Both the position numbers and the translations under genes were made by a program. The notes beneath the pieces are model-generated. The model saw only the letters and a program-made list of their open reading frames with translations, was not told where the DNA came from and ran no database searches. 6,612 nucleotides of DNA from Alkalimonas sp. (GTDB lineage: Bacteria; Pseudomonadota; Gammaproteobacteria; Enterobacterales; Alteromonadaceae), in assembly GCA_022565655.1 (NCBI GenBank), contig JAIUMG010000186.1:1-6612 (forward strand). Direction: 5' to 3'. This document shows, piece after piece, positions 1 to 6,612 of the stretch; the stretch's first letter is position 1; each line of letters starts with the position of its first letter.

Positions 1-590
1 ATAAAGCCTAGGCCCATCAAGCCCACCACTAAAAAGGTGGACGCCAGGCCGCGCATACCAGCAGGCATATCAGAGTACTTCAACTTTTCACGAATACCTG
101 CCAGCAAGGTAATGGCTAAAGCCCAGCCAACACCACTACCCAAGCCAAATATCACACTTTCACCGAAGCCATAGTCACGTTCTACCATGAAGGCAACACC
201 ACCAAAAATAGCGCAGTTTACCGTGATTAGAGGCAGGAAGATCCCCAAAGCGTTGTACAGCGCCGGGAAAAACTTATCCAGTGTCATTTCCAGGATCTGC
301 ACCATCGCAGCGATAACACCAATGTAGGTGATAAAGCCAAGGAAGCTCAGGTCGGCATCAGGGAAACCAGCCCACTCCAAAGCACCTGGTGCTAACAGGT
401 TGTGATAAACGATATTGTTGATTGGTACTGCCAGACCTAACACCACGATCACGGCAACACCCAGGCCAAAGGCAGTGGTCACTTTCTTGGACACAGCCAG
501 AAAAGTACACATACCCAGGAAGAAAGTCAGCGCCAGGTTTTCAATAAACACTGCGCGGACAAATAAACCAATATAATGCTCTAATCCCAT
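1..590 (-). CDS. nqrE: Na+-translocating NADH:quinone reductase subunit E (3' end cut by window)
   Basis: Integral membrane subunit of the Na+-NQR pump, in the inner membrane. The frame opens with [10 protein letters not shown] at the ATG (588-590) and stays open to the left edge, giving 196 residues. Compared with the Vibrio protein from memory (198 aa, ending roughly ...LGFMSFSGVQL), only about eight residues and the stop are missing. Family blocks are clear: [53 protein letters not shown] and [19 protein letters not shown]28 and C126 match the two cysteines that, with two from NqrD, bind the intramembrane [2Fe-2S] centre. NqrD and NqrE are related six-helix proteins of opposite orientation. 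About four residues are inserted in the loop near residues 65-80 ([14 protein letters not shown]) relative to Vibrio. A good Shine-Dalgarno sequence lies 7 nt upstream, supporting this start. Last visible gene of the operon; nqrF is expected next, outside the window. Confidence 0.97.
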   Translation of the reverse strand, partial: MGLEHYIGLFVRAVFIENLALTFFLGMCTFLAVSKKVTTAFGLGVAVIVVLGLAVPINNIVYHNLLAPGALEWAGFPDADLSFLGFITYIGVIAAMVQILEMTLDKFFPALYNALGIFLPLITVNCAIFGGVAFMVERDYGFGESVIFGLGSGVGWALAITLLAGIREKLKYSDMPAGMRGLASTFLVVGLMGLGF

Positions 591-597
591 TTGTCAG

Positions 598-604
598 CTC
601 CTTA
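598..604 (-). promoter_or_regulatory. nqrE ribosome binding site fused with the nqrD stop codon
   Basis: Read on the minus strand, TAAGGAG holds both the TAA stop of nqrD and the GGAG core of the nqrE Shine-Dalgarno sequence, 7 nt before the nqrE ATG. A ribosome terminating on nqrD therefore sits on the nqrE initiation site, which suggests coupled translation. The site also fixes the nqrE start at 588-590. Confidence 0.85.
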
Positions 605-1231
605 TGCCTGCTCAACTTGCTCAGGACGGAACGTCCGCAGCACCCAGATGAAGAAGGCAATAATGATGAAAGCACTTGGTGCCAACAACAACATACCCAT
701 CGGCTGATACCAACCACCTTCACTGACCAGTGGCATAATTTCCACACCAAAGACCGAGCCAGCTCCACCTAACTCACGAATAAAGGCAACCACCATCAAC
801 ACCAGGCTGTACCCCATGGAATTACCAAGACCATCCAGCAAACTCATACCAGGTGAGCTTTTCATGGCATAGGCTTCAGCACGTCCCATGACGATACAGT
901 TGGTAATAATCAGACCAACGAAAACCGACAGCTCTTTCGAAACATCATACGCATAGGCTTTCAGCAATTGGTCGACGATAATGACCAAGGAGGCAATGAT
1001 AGTCATTTGCACAATAATCCGCACACTGGATGGAATGTGGTTACGGATCACAGAGATAAAAAAGTTCGACAGTGTCAGTACAAAGGTCAATGCAAAACAC
1101 ATCACCAAAGCAGTGGCCATCTGAGTTGTTACTGCCAAAGCAGAACAAACACCTAGCACTTGCAAGGCAATAGGGTTATTCGCAAAAATCGGACCAAATA
1201 GTACGGTTTTAATTTCTTTTGCATTAGCCAT
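602..1231 (-). CDS. nqrD: Na+-translocating NADH:quinone reductase subunit D
   Basis: Membrane subunit of Na+-NQR, partner of NqrE and homologous to RnfE-type proteins. The 209-residue product is of normal family length and strongly hydrophobic, consistent with six transmembrane helices. It starts [21 protein letters not shown]. The cysteines in [12 protein letters not shown] (C29) and [15 protein letters not shown] (C112) fall at the positions known from V. cholerae to ligate the [2Fe-2S] cluster shared with NqrE. The [24 protein letters not shown] block is also typical. The ATG overlaps the end of nqrC by 8 nt, and an AAGGAG motif at 1241-1246 lies 9 nt upstream, inside nqrC. The stop codon is part of the nqrE Shine-Dalgarno sequence. 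No truncation or unusual residue seen. Confidence 0.98.
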   Translation of the reverse strand: MANAKEIKTVLFGPIFANNPIALQVLGVCSALAVTTQMATALVMCFALTFVLTLSNFFISVIRNHIPSSVRIIVQMTIIASLVIIVDQLLKAYAYDVSKELSVFVGLIITNCIVMGRAEAYAMKSSPGMSLLDGLGNSMGYSLVLMVVAFIRELGGAGSVFGVEIMPLVSEGGWYQPMGMLLLAPSAFIIIAFFIWVLRTFRPEQVEQA

Positions 1232-2012
1232 TGTTCAGTGCTCCTTGATGAACCTTGCTCAGGAAAGGACCAAAGCCCTGCTCTCCCATCCAGAAGGTAA
1301 AGGTATTCTGGACACCATTGGCGGTAAGCGTTGCGCCTGATAAGCCATCGATATGATGGTTTGGATCGGAGGCATTGCCCGGGCGGACGATGTTCAGAGC
1401 TAAGTTGCCTTGCTCATCAAAGAGTTTTTTCTCCTCGAACTGACCAATCCAGCGTGGGTTCTCAATCTCGCCACCCAAGCCTGGTGTTTCACCTTGCTCA
1501 TAGTAGTTCATGGCAATGATGGTATTGCCATCGGTTTCCAGCGCAATAAAGGCATGCATGGTAGACCACAAGCCATAGCCGTGAACCGGCAACACCACTG
1601 AAAACAACTCCCCTTCATTATTTGTAACCAGATACACCGGTGCATAATGAGGTTTGCGCCGAATAGAAGCGACATCATCCTTTTTGCTCAATTGCGTGCT
1701 TAGCTCATTGTCACGCCATGAAGATCGGTAATCAAACTCAGCTGGGTTTTTATCGGTAAACTCACCAGTTGATAGATTAACTATTCGCTCTTCCACATGC
1801 TTGGCAAATAACTCACGAACTTTGGCCGGCGACGCAGCACCTTCCAGAATTTTCGCACTACGAAGAATATTGGTTTGGGCATCCAATAGCTGATTAGCTT
1901 CTTGTAACGGCCGCAGTTGCACTGCGGCTGTCGATACTACAAAAGCACAGACCAGACATAATGAAATCACCACAATCAGTGTTTTACTGATGGTATCGTT
2001 TTTACTAGACAT
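1224..2012 (-). CDS. nqrC: Na+-translocating NADH:quinone reductase subunit C
   Basis: Subunit carrying a covalent FMN on a periplasmic domain, anchored by one N-terminal helix. From the ATG at 2010-2012 the product has 262 residues (Vibrio about 257). Residues ~10-32 ([20 protein letters not shown]) form the anchor; the rest is the soluble FMN-binding domain. The flavinylation motif DGLSGAT lies at 222-228, so T228 should carry FMN through a phosphoester bond made by ApbE. The block [14 protein letters not shown] (175-188) is characteristic. The open frame continues 20 codons upstream, to 2072, inside nqrB, but those residues resemble nothing in the family. A GGAGG at 2023-2027 lies 10 nt before the chosen ATG, so the shorter start is preferred. 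It overlaps nqrB by 8 nt at its start and nqrD by 8 nt at its end. Confidence 0.97.
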   Translation of the reverse strand: MSSKNDTISKTLIVVISLCLVCAFVVSTAAVQLRPLQEANQLLDAQTNILRSAKILEGAASPAKVRELFAKHVEERIVNLSTGEFTDKNPAEFDYRSSWRDNELSTQLSKKDDVASIRRKPHYAPVYLVTNNEGELFSVVLPVHGYGLWSTMHAFIALETDGNTIIAMNYYEQGETPGLGGEIENPRWIGQFEEKKLFDEQGNLALNIVRPGNASDPNHHIDGLSGATLTANGVQNTFTFWMGEQGFGPFLSKVHQGALNNG

Positions 2013-3246
2013 TGCGTGCCAGCCTCCGTTTGATATTGGCCTGAGCCACGAAGAAATCGAATAATGGTGCAAACAGGTTAGCGAACAGAATCGCCAACAT
2101 CATGCCTTCTGGGTAAGCAGGGTTCACCACCCGAATCATCACCACCATCACCCCAATCAAAATACCGTATGCCCACTTGCCCTGATTGGTAAAGGAGGCA
2201 GAAACCGGGTCAGTAGCCATAAAGAACATACCGATGGCAAAGCCGCCAATCACTAAGTGCCAATGCCAAGGCATGGCAAATAAGTGGTTAGTCTCTGAGC
2301 CAATGCCGTTAAACAGTAAGGCCGTCAATACCATTCCAACCATCACACCCAGCACAATGCGCCAGGAAGCAATGCGGAAATAAATCAGTGCCAGGCCACC
2401 AATCAGCAAAGCCAAGGTAGAGGTTTCACCAACAGAACCAGGGATAAACCCTAAGAATGAGTCCCACCACAACTGCATGTTGCTGTAATCCAGCGATGCA
2501 TAGAGGGTATTGCCGGCTTGACCGGCTTCATACGGTAAACCTTGCGCCTGACTTAACAAAGTCGCGCCTGAGTAACCATCGGCTACCGTCCAGACGGCAT
2601 CACCGGAGATTTGTGCCGGGTAGGCAAAGAACAAGAAAGCACGACCAGCCAGAGCCGGGTTTAAGAAGTTACGACCCGTGCCACCAAACACTTCTTTTGC
2701 AACCACCACACCAAAGGTAATCCCCAGTGCAACTTGCCATAATGGGATCGTCGCGGGCAGGATCAGAGCAAACAGAATAGAGGTCACAAAGAAACCTTCG
2801 TTGACTTCATGTTTACGAACGGAAGCAAACAACACCTCCCAGAAGCCACCGACGATAAAGGTCACGGCGTAAATCGGCAGGAACCAGCACGCACCGTAGA
2901 GCATTTTCATGCCCCAGCCTGAGCTTTCCGTCAGACTACCGCCCAGCATATGGAACACAGCCACCTGCCATGTATCCGGAGTGCCAAAGCCTTCAGCCAG
3001 TGCAGCAACCGCCTGATGCCCGACATTAAACATGCCGAAAAACAATGCCGGAAACAGCGCCAACCAAACAAAAATCATGATCCGTTTCAGGTCGATGCTG
3101 TCGCGGACATGGGTACCGTTTTTCGTTACTAGCCCTGGAGTGTATAGAACTGTCGCAATGGCCTCGTACAACGCATACCACTTCTCGTATTTGCCGCCTT
3201 TCTCAAACTGCGGCTCAATGCGTTCTAAATAATGCTTTAAACTCAT
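2005..3246 (-). CDS. nqrB: Na+-translocating NADH:quinone reductase subunit B
   Basis: Largest membrane subunit of Na+-NQR; it carries a covalent FMN and riboflavin and forms the Na+ path and quinone site. The product has 413 residues (Vibrio 415), with many hydrophobic helices, starting [29 protein letters not shown]. The flavinylation motif DGYSGAT is at 223-229, making T229 the expected FMN site (T236 in V. cholerae). G133-G134 in [12 protein letters not shown] match the glycine pair 140/141 that governs sensitivity to quinone-site inhibitors in Vibrio. D397 in [12 protein letters not shown] matches the acidic residue implicated in Na+ uptake. Other family blocks include [33 protein letters not shown] (split here only for description) and [11 protein letters not shown]. 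It starts 2 nt after the nqrA stop, with AAGGAAGG at 3253-3260 as the ribosome site, and its TAG stop lies within the first codons of nqrC. Confidence 0.98.
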   Translation of the reverse strand: MSLKHYLERIEPQFEKGGKYEKWYALYEAIATVLYTPGLVTKNGTHVRDSIDLKRIMIFVWLALFPALFFGMFNVGHQAVAALAEGFGTPDTWQVAVFHMLGGSLTESSGWGMKMLYGACWFLPIYAVTFIVGGFWEVLFASVRKHEVNEGFFVTSILFALILPATIPLWQVALGITFGVVVAKEVFGGTGRNFLNPALAGRAFLFFAYPAQISGDAVWTVADGYSGATLLSQAQGLPYEAGQAGNTLYASLDYSNMQLWWDSFLGFIPGSVGETSTLALLIGGLALIYFRIASWRIVLGVMVGMVLTALLFNGIGSETNHLFAMPWHWHLVIGGFAIGMFFMATDPVSASFTNQGKWAYGILIGVMVVMIRVVNPAYPEGMMLAILFANLFAPLFDFFVAQANIKRRLARNV

Positions 3247-3248
3247 GA

Positions 3249-4586
3249 TTAGCCTTCCTTCTGGATCGTCGTCAGGCAGCTACGCAGAATGGAGCCGTAA
3301 TCGTACTTGCCTGGGCACACAAAGGTACACAAAGCCAAGTCTTCTTCGTCCAGTTCAAGGCAGCCGAGTGCCTGGGCGCTGTCAGTATCACCCGAAACCA
3401 GATCACGCAATAACAATGTGGGCAAAATGTCCAGTGGCATGATCCGCTCGTAATTTCCAATCGGTACCATGGCACGCGAAGAGCCATTGGTTGTCGTGGT
3501 CATATTGAACAGTTTCTTTGGACTCAGGTGCCCTAAATACGCACGAGTAACAGAGAACTTCTCACTGCCAGGTGCAATCCAGCCCAAGAAATGCTTTTCG
3601 CTACCATCAGCGATCACAGACACTTGATTGTGAAAACGGCCCAGATAACCATGCACACCATGGGCAGTCGTACCTGACAATACCGATCCTGAAATAATAC
3701 GATGGTCACCGTCGGCAAGTTCACCCGCCGTCAGCTCTTCCAGTGAGGCACCCAGTATGGTTTTCACCAAACGTGGATTTTTCACTACAGGACCAGCCAT
3801 GGAAATAACTCGCTCTACCGGCAACTCGCCAGTGGTGAACAGCTTTCCTGCCGCAATCACATCCTGATACCCGAGATGCCACACGACACGGTGAATAGCC
3901 GCACCTTCCAGAAAGTGGATATGTGTTCCGGGTAGCCCTGCAGGGTGTGGCCCACTAAACTCTGCCTGATCCACTCCAGCCATGCTTGGCAATTCAGTGC
4001 CAGCTTGCTTACAAAGGTAGATCTTGCCATCTGTCAAATGCGATAACACCGTCAAGCCATGCTTAAACGCTTCTGCTTCAGCATTGATCACCACCGCCGG
4101 ATCTGCAGCCAACGGATGCGTATCCATCGCCGTGATAAAGATCGCTTTAGGCGTGCTATCAATCTCAGGCGTTTGACTGAATGGACGAGTGCGCAGCGAA
4201 ACCCACAAACCGGAGTCAACCAGGTTCTTGCGAACTTGCTCTGACGTCAGGCTACTGAGCTGGTCTGCACTGTACTTTTCGAATTGAACGGCATCATTGC
4301 CTTCCATTTCAATCACCACAGACTGCAAGACACGCTTGGCACCACGGTTAATTTCGACAACGGTTCCTGCAGCAGGAGCAGTAAAAACAACGCCAGGTGT
4401 TTTCTTGTCTTCAAACAAGCCCTGGCCTTTTTTTACCTTATCGCCTACTTCAACCAACATGGTTGGCCGCATACCATTAAACTCTTCACCGAGTACGGCA
4501 ACGCGTTTAACAGCAGGCCCGTCAGTTATCTCTTGTTTAGGACTGCCCGATAGGGGAATGTCCAAGCCTTTTTTGAGTTTTATCAT
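3249..4586 (-). CDS. nqrA: Na+-translocating NADH:quinone reductase subunit A
   Basis: Peripheral cytoplasmic subunit of Na+-NQR, first gene of the operon and related in fold to RnfC; it contributes to ubiquinone interaction. From the ATG at 4584-4586 the product is 445 residues (Vibrio 446). It begins [14 protein letters not shown], aligning with the family N-terminus. A biotin/lipoyl-like segment spans ~38-92 ([20 protein letters not shown], then [20 protein letters not shown]). The C-terminal block runs [14 protein letters not shown] to [10 protein letters not shown] (C409, C420, C424); despite its Fe-S-like look, NqrA is not known to carry a cluster. The frame continues to a GTG at 4638-4640, adding 18 residues with no family counterpart, so I reject that start. 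No convincing Shine-Dalgarno sequence precedes the ATG. Two candidate promoters lie 140-210 nt upstream. Confidence 0.97.
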   Translation of the reverse strand: MIKLKKGLDIPLSGSPKQEITDGPAVKRVAVLGEEFNGMRPTMLVEVGDKVKKGQGLFEDKKTPGVVFTAPAAGTVVEINRGAKRVLQSVVIEMEGNDAVQFEKYSADQLSSLTSEQVRKNLVDSGLWVSLRTRPFSQTPEIDSTPKAIFITAMDTHPLAADPAVVINAEAEAFKHGLTVLSHLTDGKIYLCKQAGTELPSMAGVDQAEFSGPHPAGLPGTHIHFLEGAAIHRVVWHLGYQDVIAAGKLFTTGELPVERVISMAGPVVKNPRLVKTILGASLEELTAGELADGDHRIISGSVLSGTTAHGVHGYLGRFHNQVSVIADGSEKHFLGWIAPGSEKFSVTRAYLGHLSPKKLFNMTTTTNGSSRAMVPIGNYERIMPLDILPTLLLRDLVSGDTDSAQALGCLELDEEDLALCTFVCPGKYDYGSILRSCLTTIQKEG

Positions 4587-4724
4587 ACGTACTTGCACTA
4601 CTAGTTTGGGAAGAAACAGGTTAAGTTTTTTCAGCTGCACATCACGTCGCAGCGCACCCGATGGAGGTTGGAACTTTCTGTGTTAAACAGGCTCCAAATT
4701 CGGATACACGTATTAATGGCGCGG

Positions 4725-4753
4725 ATTTTAACATTAAAAGCCGAAGCTATCTA
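4725..4753 (-). promoter_or_regulatory. Candidate sigma70 promoter for the nqr operon (proximal)
   Basis: On the minus strand, TAGATA (4748-4753, 4/6 to consensus), a 17-nt spacer and TAAAAT (4725-4730, 5/6), followed by CCGCGCC, resemble a housekeeping promoter. Transcription would begin near 4718, leaving a leader of about 130 nt before nqrA. This is based on matches by eye; no start-site data. Confidence 0.4.
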
Positions 4754-4767
4754 TGTCATCCTGAAAA

Positions 4768-4796
4768 TTTATCGCCTTAAGATCAGTTGTCATCAA
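4768..4796 (-). promoter_or_regulatory. Candidate sigma70 promoter for the nqr operon (distal)
   Basis: On the minus strand, TTGATG (4791-4796, 4/6), a 17-nt spacer and GATAAA (4768-4773, 4/6) make a weaker second candidate upstream of nqrA, with an expected start near 4760. It could be the real promoter, a second one, or chance in an AT-rich stretch. Confidence 0.25.
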
Positions 4797-4907
4797 GTCT
4801 AGACAATCTGCACAAAATTGCTGCAAAAGACCTCTATTTTAGCTGGTTATCCGTACAACAACCAAGCAAACTTTAGTGGTAGTTTCCATCAGCCTGGCCC
4901 TAGACAT

Positions 4908-4934
4908 AAAAAAAGCCACCAGCGGTGGCTTTTT
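4908..4934 (-). terminator. Rho-independent terminator of fabV, potentially bidirectional
   Basis: A GCCACC / GGTGGC stem (4915-4920 with 4924-4929) with a 3-nt loop is flanked by seven A on the left and five T on the right; A-T pairing can extend the stem. Read on the minus strand it ends in seven T, 14 nt after the fabV stop, as expected for an intrinsic terminator. The T-tract on the plus strand would allow function in that direction too, but no plus-strand gene feeds it. It insulates nqr from fabV transcription. Confidence 0.88.
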
Positions 4935-4948
4935 AGCATGAACTAGAG

Positions 4949-6142
4949 TTAATCAAGCAAACCCTGCAGTGGCACTTCAGGGTTCACATCCGCATCATAA
5001 TTCACGCCTTCAATGCCAAAACCAAATAACTCCAGGAAGTCCTGGTGATAACCAGCATAGTCTGTCAGGGTATCGATGTTATCGGTTTCAACCTGCTGCC
5101 ATAATGCTTTGACTTCAGCCTGCACATGCTCAGCCAGTTCTTTACCATCCTGGCGCAAGCGACCCGCTTCATCCAAAGATGGTGCTGTACCATAGAGCCC
5201 TTCACGGAATAAACCATTGATTTGCTCAATGCAGCCCTCATGGCTTCCTTCCGCTTTCATCACACGGTAAAGCAACGAGATATAAAGCGGCATAATAGGT
5301 ATCGCTGAGCTGGCCTGAGTCACCACAGCTTTCAGTGAGGCGACGAAGGCTTTACCTTGCTTTTGGCTAAGCTTGGCAGTGATGGTGCTAGCTGCACGAT
5401 CCAGGTCTTCTTTCGCTTTGCCTATAGTTGCTTTACCGTAAATCGGCCAGGTCAACTCTTTACCGATGTAGGTATAAGCCACCGTCTGGCAGTTTTCAGC
5501 CAGCACACCAGCTGCATTCAGTTGATCCAACCAACGCTCCCAATCCTCACCGCCCATGACTTTGACGGTATGCTGGATCTCTTCTTCCGTCGCTGGCTCG
5601 ACACTGACCTCTTCAATCACCCGCTTACTGGTATTCAGATTTTTTTCGGTATAGGCTTTGGCTATGGGTTTTAGCACTGAGCTAAATACCTCGCCACTGA
5701 CCGGATCTTTACGACGAGGAGCCGCCAGGCTGTAAACCACCAAATCAATTTTACCCATTTCCTGCTGAATCAGCTCAATCGCCTGGGCTTTCAACTCGTC
5801 GGTAAAAGCATCGCCATTGATGTGTTTATTCCACAAACCTACCGCATTTGCTTCCTGCTCAAAAGCCGCCGTATTGTACCAGCCAGCCGATGCTGTTTTA
5901 CTGGCCGTAGGTGCTTTTTCAAAAAAGATCCCTAAGGTTTTTGCGCCAGAGCCAAACGCAGCCGTGATGCGGGAAGCTAAGCCGTAGTCAGTAGAAGCGC
6001 CAATCACCAGTACATTTTTAGGCCCATTCGTTACAGGGCCTTGTTGTTTGACATAATCGATCTGAGATTTGACGTGCGCAGCACAACCTACCGGATGAGC
6101 GTTGGTGCAAATAAAGCCTCTGACTTTAGGTTGAATGACCAT
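4949..6142 (-). CDS. fabV: FabV-type NADH-dependent enoyl-ACP / trans-2-enoyl-CoA reductase
   Basis: Cytoplasmic enzyme of the TER/FabV branch of the short-chain dehydrogenase superfamily; it reduces the trans-2 double bond of enoyl-ACP (or enoyl-CoA) in fatty-acid elongation and is known for triclosan tolerance. The 397-residue product has usual length. It starts [20 protein letters not shown]. The nucleotide-binding loop is [11 protein letters not shown] (48-58); E75 in FFEK matches the glutamate linked to NADH preference in this family. The catalytic Y-X8-K motif is Y235...K244 ([19 protein letters not shown]), with Y225 also present. [32 protein letters not shown] and the C-terminal [16 protein letters not shown] are family blocks. 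D52 replaces a residue that is glycine or serine in the homologues I recall. AGGA at 6149-6152 lies 6 nt before the ATG. Terminators on both sides suggest a single-gene unit; the in vivo substrate (ACP or CoA) cannot be told from sequence. Confidence 0.96.
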   Translation of the reverse strand: MVIQPKVRGFICTNAHPVGCAAHVKSQIDYVKQQGPVTNGPKNVLVIGASTDYGLASRITAAFGSGAKTLGIFFEKAPTASKTASAGWYNTAAFEQEANAVGLWNKHINGDAFTDELKAQAIELIQQEMGKIDLVVYSLAAPRRKDPVSGEVFSSVLKPIAKAYTEKNLNTSKRVIEEVSVEPATEEEIQHTVKVMGGEDWERWLDQLNAAGVLAENCQTVAYTYIGKELTWPIYGKATIGKAKEDLDRAASTITAKLSQKQGKAFVASLKAVVTQASSAIPIMPLYISLLYRVMKAEGSHEGCIEQINGLFREGLYGTAPSLDEAGRLRQDGKELAEHVQAEVKALWQQVETDNIDTLTDYAGYHQDFLELFGFGIEGVNYDADVNPEVPLQGLLD

Positions 6143-6284
6143 AATAAATCCTGTTTTGCTTCTAAATTGCGACTAGTGTAAGACTTTAACAGCCAAAGCT
6201 GGTCGGATCAGCATGTTTTTCAACGAAACTTTCACTGCAAAGGGCAAAAACGCATCATCACAATCTTTTCTCGAAAACAGGCAT
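6143..6284. other. fabV upstream region
   Basis: About 140 nt between the bolA terminator and fabV, the only place for a dedicated fabV promoter. The best -10-like hexamer on the minus strand is TACACT at 6175-6180, but no good -35 sits at 16-18 nt from it, so I do not call a promoter. No clear operator palindrome was seen. Confidence 0.4.
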
Positions 6285-6310
6285 AAAAAAAGCAACGTCT
6301 GGACGTTGCT
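6285..6310 (-). terminator. Rho-independent terminator of bolA
   Basis: An inverted repeat AGCAACGT (6291-6298) / ACGTTGCT (6303-6310) with a 4-nt loop (or 9 bp with a 2-nt loop) is followed on the minus strand by a T-tract (6290-6285). It begins 33 nt past the bolA stop, so bolA transcription should end before fabV. Confidence 0.88.
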
Positions 6311-6343
6311 TTCCTACCTGCACTCTACCGAGCCTTAGCTTGG

Positions 6344-6612
6344 CTATACTGGCAGCTTTTTCTCGCCCCCCATGCACTTAGGCGAAGCAGGCGGTTTTTC
6401 CGCGTAATATTCATACCATTCACTCGGTGTGTAAGTATGCAGCGCCAACGCATGAATATCGTTCGCTAACTCTTCAGCAACGACCGCATTAACAGCCCGG
6501 TGCCGCTGCAGTAACCGCATGCCATCAAAATGAGGCGTGACTATCACTACTTTAAAGTGTGATTCTGAACCTGCCGGAACATTGTGCATATAGCTTTCAT
6601 TCACAACATCCA
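6344..6612 (-). CDS. bolA: BolA family protein (5' end cut by window)
   Basis: BolA proteins are small cytoplasmic proteins that partner with monothiol glutaredoxins, often through a shared [2Fe-2S] cluster; E. coli BolA also affects morphology and stress-phase gene expression. The visible frame reads [24 protein letters not shown] at the right edge and ends ...[16 protein letters not shown]. Hallmarks are [18 protein letters not shown], the helix [13 protein letters not shown], the near-invariant [13 protein letters not shown] containing the conserved C-terminal-side histidine, and SPKCMGG. A GTG at 6602-6604 could start an 86-residue protein, but the frame continues to the edge with family-like residues (DVV), and BolA proteins of ~105 residues have about 20 more at the N-terminus, so I treat it as truncated by the window. 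It matches BolA better than its paralogue IbaG, because of the [13 protein letters not shown] and SPxCxGG blocks. An intrinsic terminator follows. Confidence 0.93.
   Translation of the reverse strand, partial: DVVNESYMHNVPAGSESHFKVVIVTPHFDGMRLLQRHRAVNAVVAEELANDIHALALHTYTPSEWYEYYAEKPPASPKCMGGEKKLPV

Larger units (their letters stand above)
4587..4907. other. Intergenic region between fabV terminator and nqrA
   Basis: About 320 nt without a credible gene. It holds the two candidate nqr promoters and the nqrA leader. Other visible items are minor: an 8-bp palindrome GTCTAGAC at 4797-4804 just upstream of the distal promoter, an imperfect direct repeat CTGCACAAAA / CTGCAAAAGA at 4808-4817 and 4821-4830, and a short GCTGC-N10-GCAGC inverted repeat at 4634-4653 in the leader. 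I recognise no riboswitch class, tRNA or small RNA here. The distal part, 4831-4907, shows nothing I can name. Confidence 0.6.

Noticed and set aside
541..768. Minus-strand open frame of 75 codons across the nqrD/nqrE junction
   Set aside because: It is out of frame with both genes and is explained by their coding sequence.
2013..2072. Longer nqrC start inside nqrB (20 extra residues)
   Set aside because: It lies in the nqrB coding region out of frame, lacks family similarity and pushes the membrane anchor away from the N-terminus; the ATG at 2010-2012 has a GGAGG 10 nt upstream.
4587..4640. Longer nqrA from the GTG at 4638-4640 (18 extra residues)
   Set aside because: The extra residues have no counterpart in NqrA, whose N-terminus aligns with [14 protein letters not shown], and no ribosome site precedes the GTG.
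4297..4686. Plus-strand open frame of 129 codons
   Set aside because: It lies antisense to conserved nqrA codons and the leader, its protein looks like no family, and it has no supporting ribosome site or promoter.
4797..4804. GTCTAGAC palindrome as a regulator operator
   Set aside because: Eight base pairs, single copy, no match to an operator I know; expected by chance at this level.
4808..4830. Direct repeat CTGCACAAAA / CTGCAAAAGA as an iteron or CRISPR-like repeat
   Set aside because: Only two short imperfect copies; no array, spacers or replication gene nearby.
5357..5674. Plus-strand open frame of 105 codons antisense to fabV
   Set aside because: Fully inside fabV, whose coding sequence explains the conservation; no recognisable domain or start signals.
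6602..6604. GTG as the true start of bolA
   Set aside because: The frame stays open to the window edge with family-like residues, and BolA needs about 20 further N-terminal residues, so the gene is cut by the window.
1..6612. Mobile element, prophage, CRISPR array, tRNA or novel defence system
   Set aside because: No transposase, integrase, terminal repeats, arrays or RNA genes are visible; the window is filled by well-known housekeeping genes with short intergenic gaps.

Overview
This window is ordinary, densely packed gammaproteobacterial chromosome. Every gene reads on the minus strand. In transcription order (right to left) it holds the 3' part of a bolA-family gene, fabV (enoyl-ACP / trans-2-enoyl-CoA reductase), and nqrA, nqrB, nqrC, nqrD and nqrE, which encode five of the six subunits of the Na+-translocating NADH:quinone reductase. 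nqrE runs off the left edge with only its last few codons missing, and nqrF would be expected just beyond. bolA is cut by the right edge and lacks its first ~20 codons. Base composition looks close to balanced by eye. The Nqr operon, FabV instead of (or besides) FabI, and the protein sequences fit a marine or host-associated gammaproteobacterium; an Oceanospirillales-like lineage is my guess, not a demonstrated assignment.

Layout: 6344-6612 is bolA (partial), followed by a strong hairpin terminator at 6285-6310. 6143-6284 is the fabV leader. 4949-6142 is fabV, followed by a hairpin terminator with T-tracts on both sides at 4908-4934. 4587-4907 is the nqr promoter and leader region, with two candidate sigma70 promoters. 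4586 down to 1 is the nqr operon: nqrA, a 2-nt gap, nqrB, an 8-nt overlap, nqrC, an 8-nt overlap, nqrD, an 11-nt gap, nqrE.

How the genes work together: Na+-NQR oxidises NADH, passes electrons through flavins and an intramembrane Fe-S centre to ubiquinone, and pumps Na+ outward. The key cofactor residues are all visible: flavinylation threonines T229 in NqrB and T228 in NqrC, the cysteine pairs C29/C112 in NqrD and C28/C126 in NqrE, and D397 of NqrB. FabV also uses NADH, for the last step of fatty-acid elongation, but terminators on both sides make it a separate transcription unit. BolA proteins act with monothiol glutaredoxins in iron-sulfur handling.

I found no undescribed system. The points worth a second look are modest: an aspartate in the FabV nucleotide-binding loop, an nqrA start without a visible Shine-Dalgarno sequence, the pair of 8-nt gene overlaps, a 12-bp repeat embedded in the two terminators flanking fabV, and the bolA-fabV-nqr gene order.
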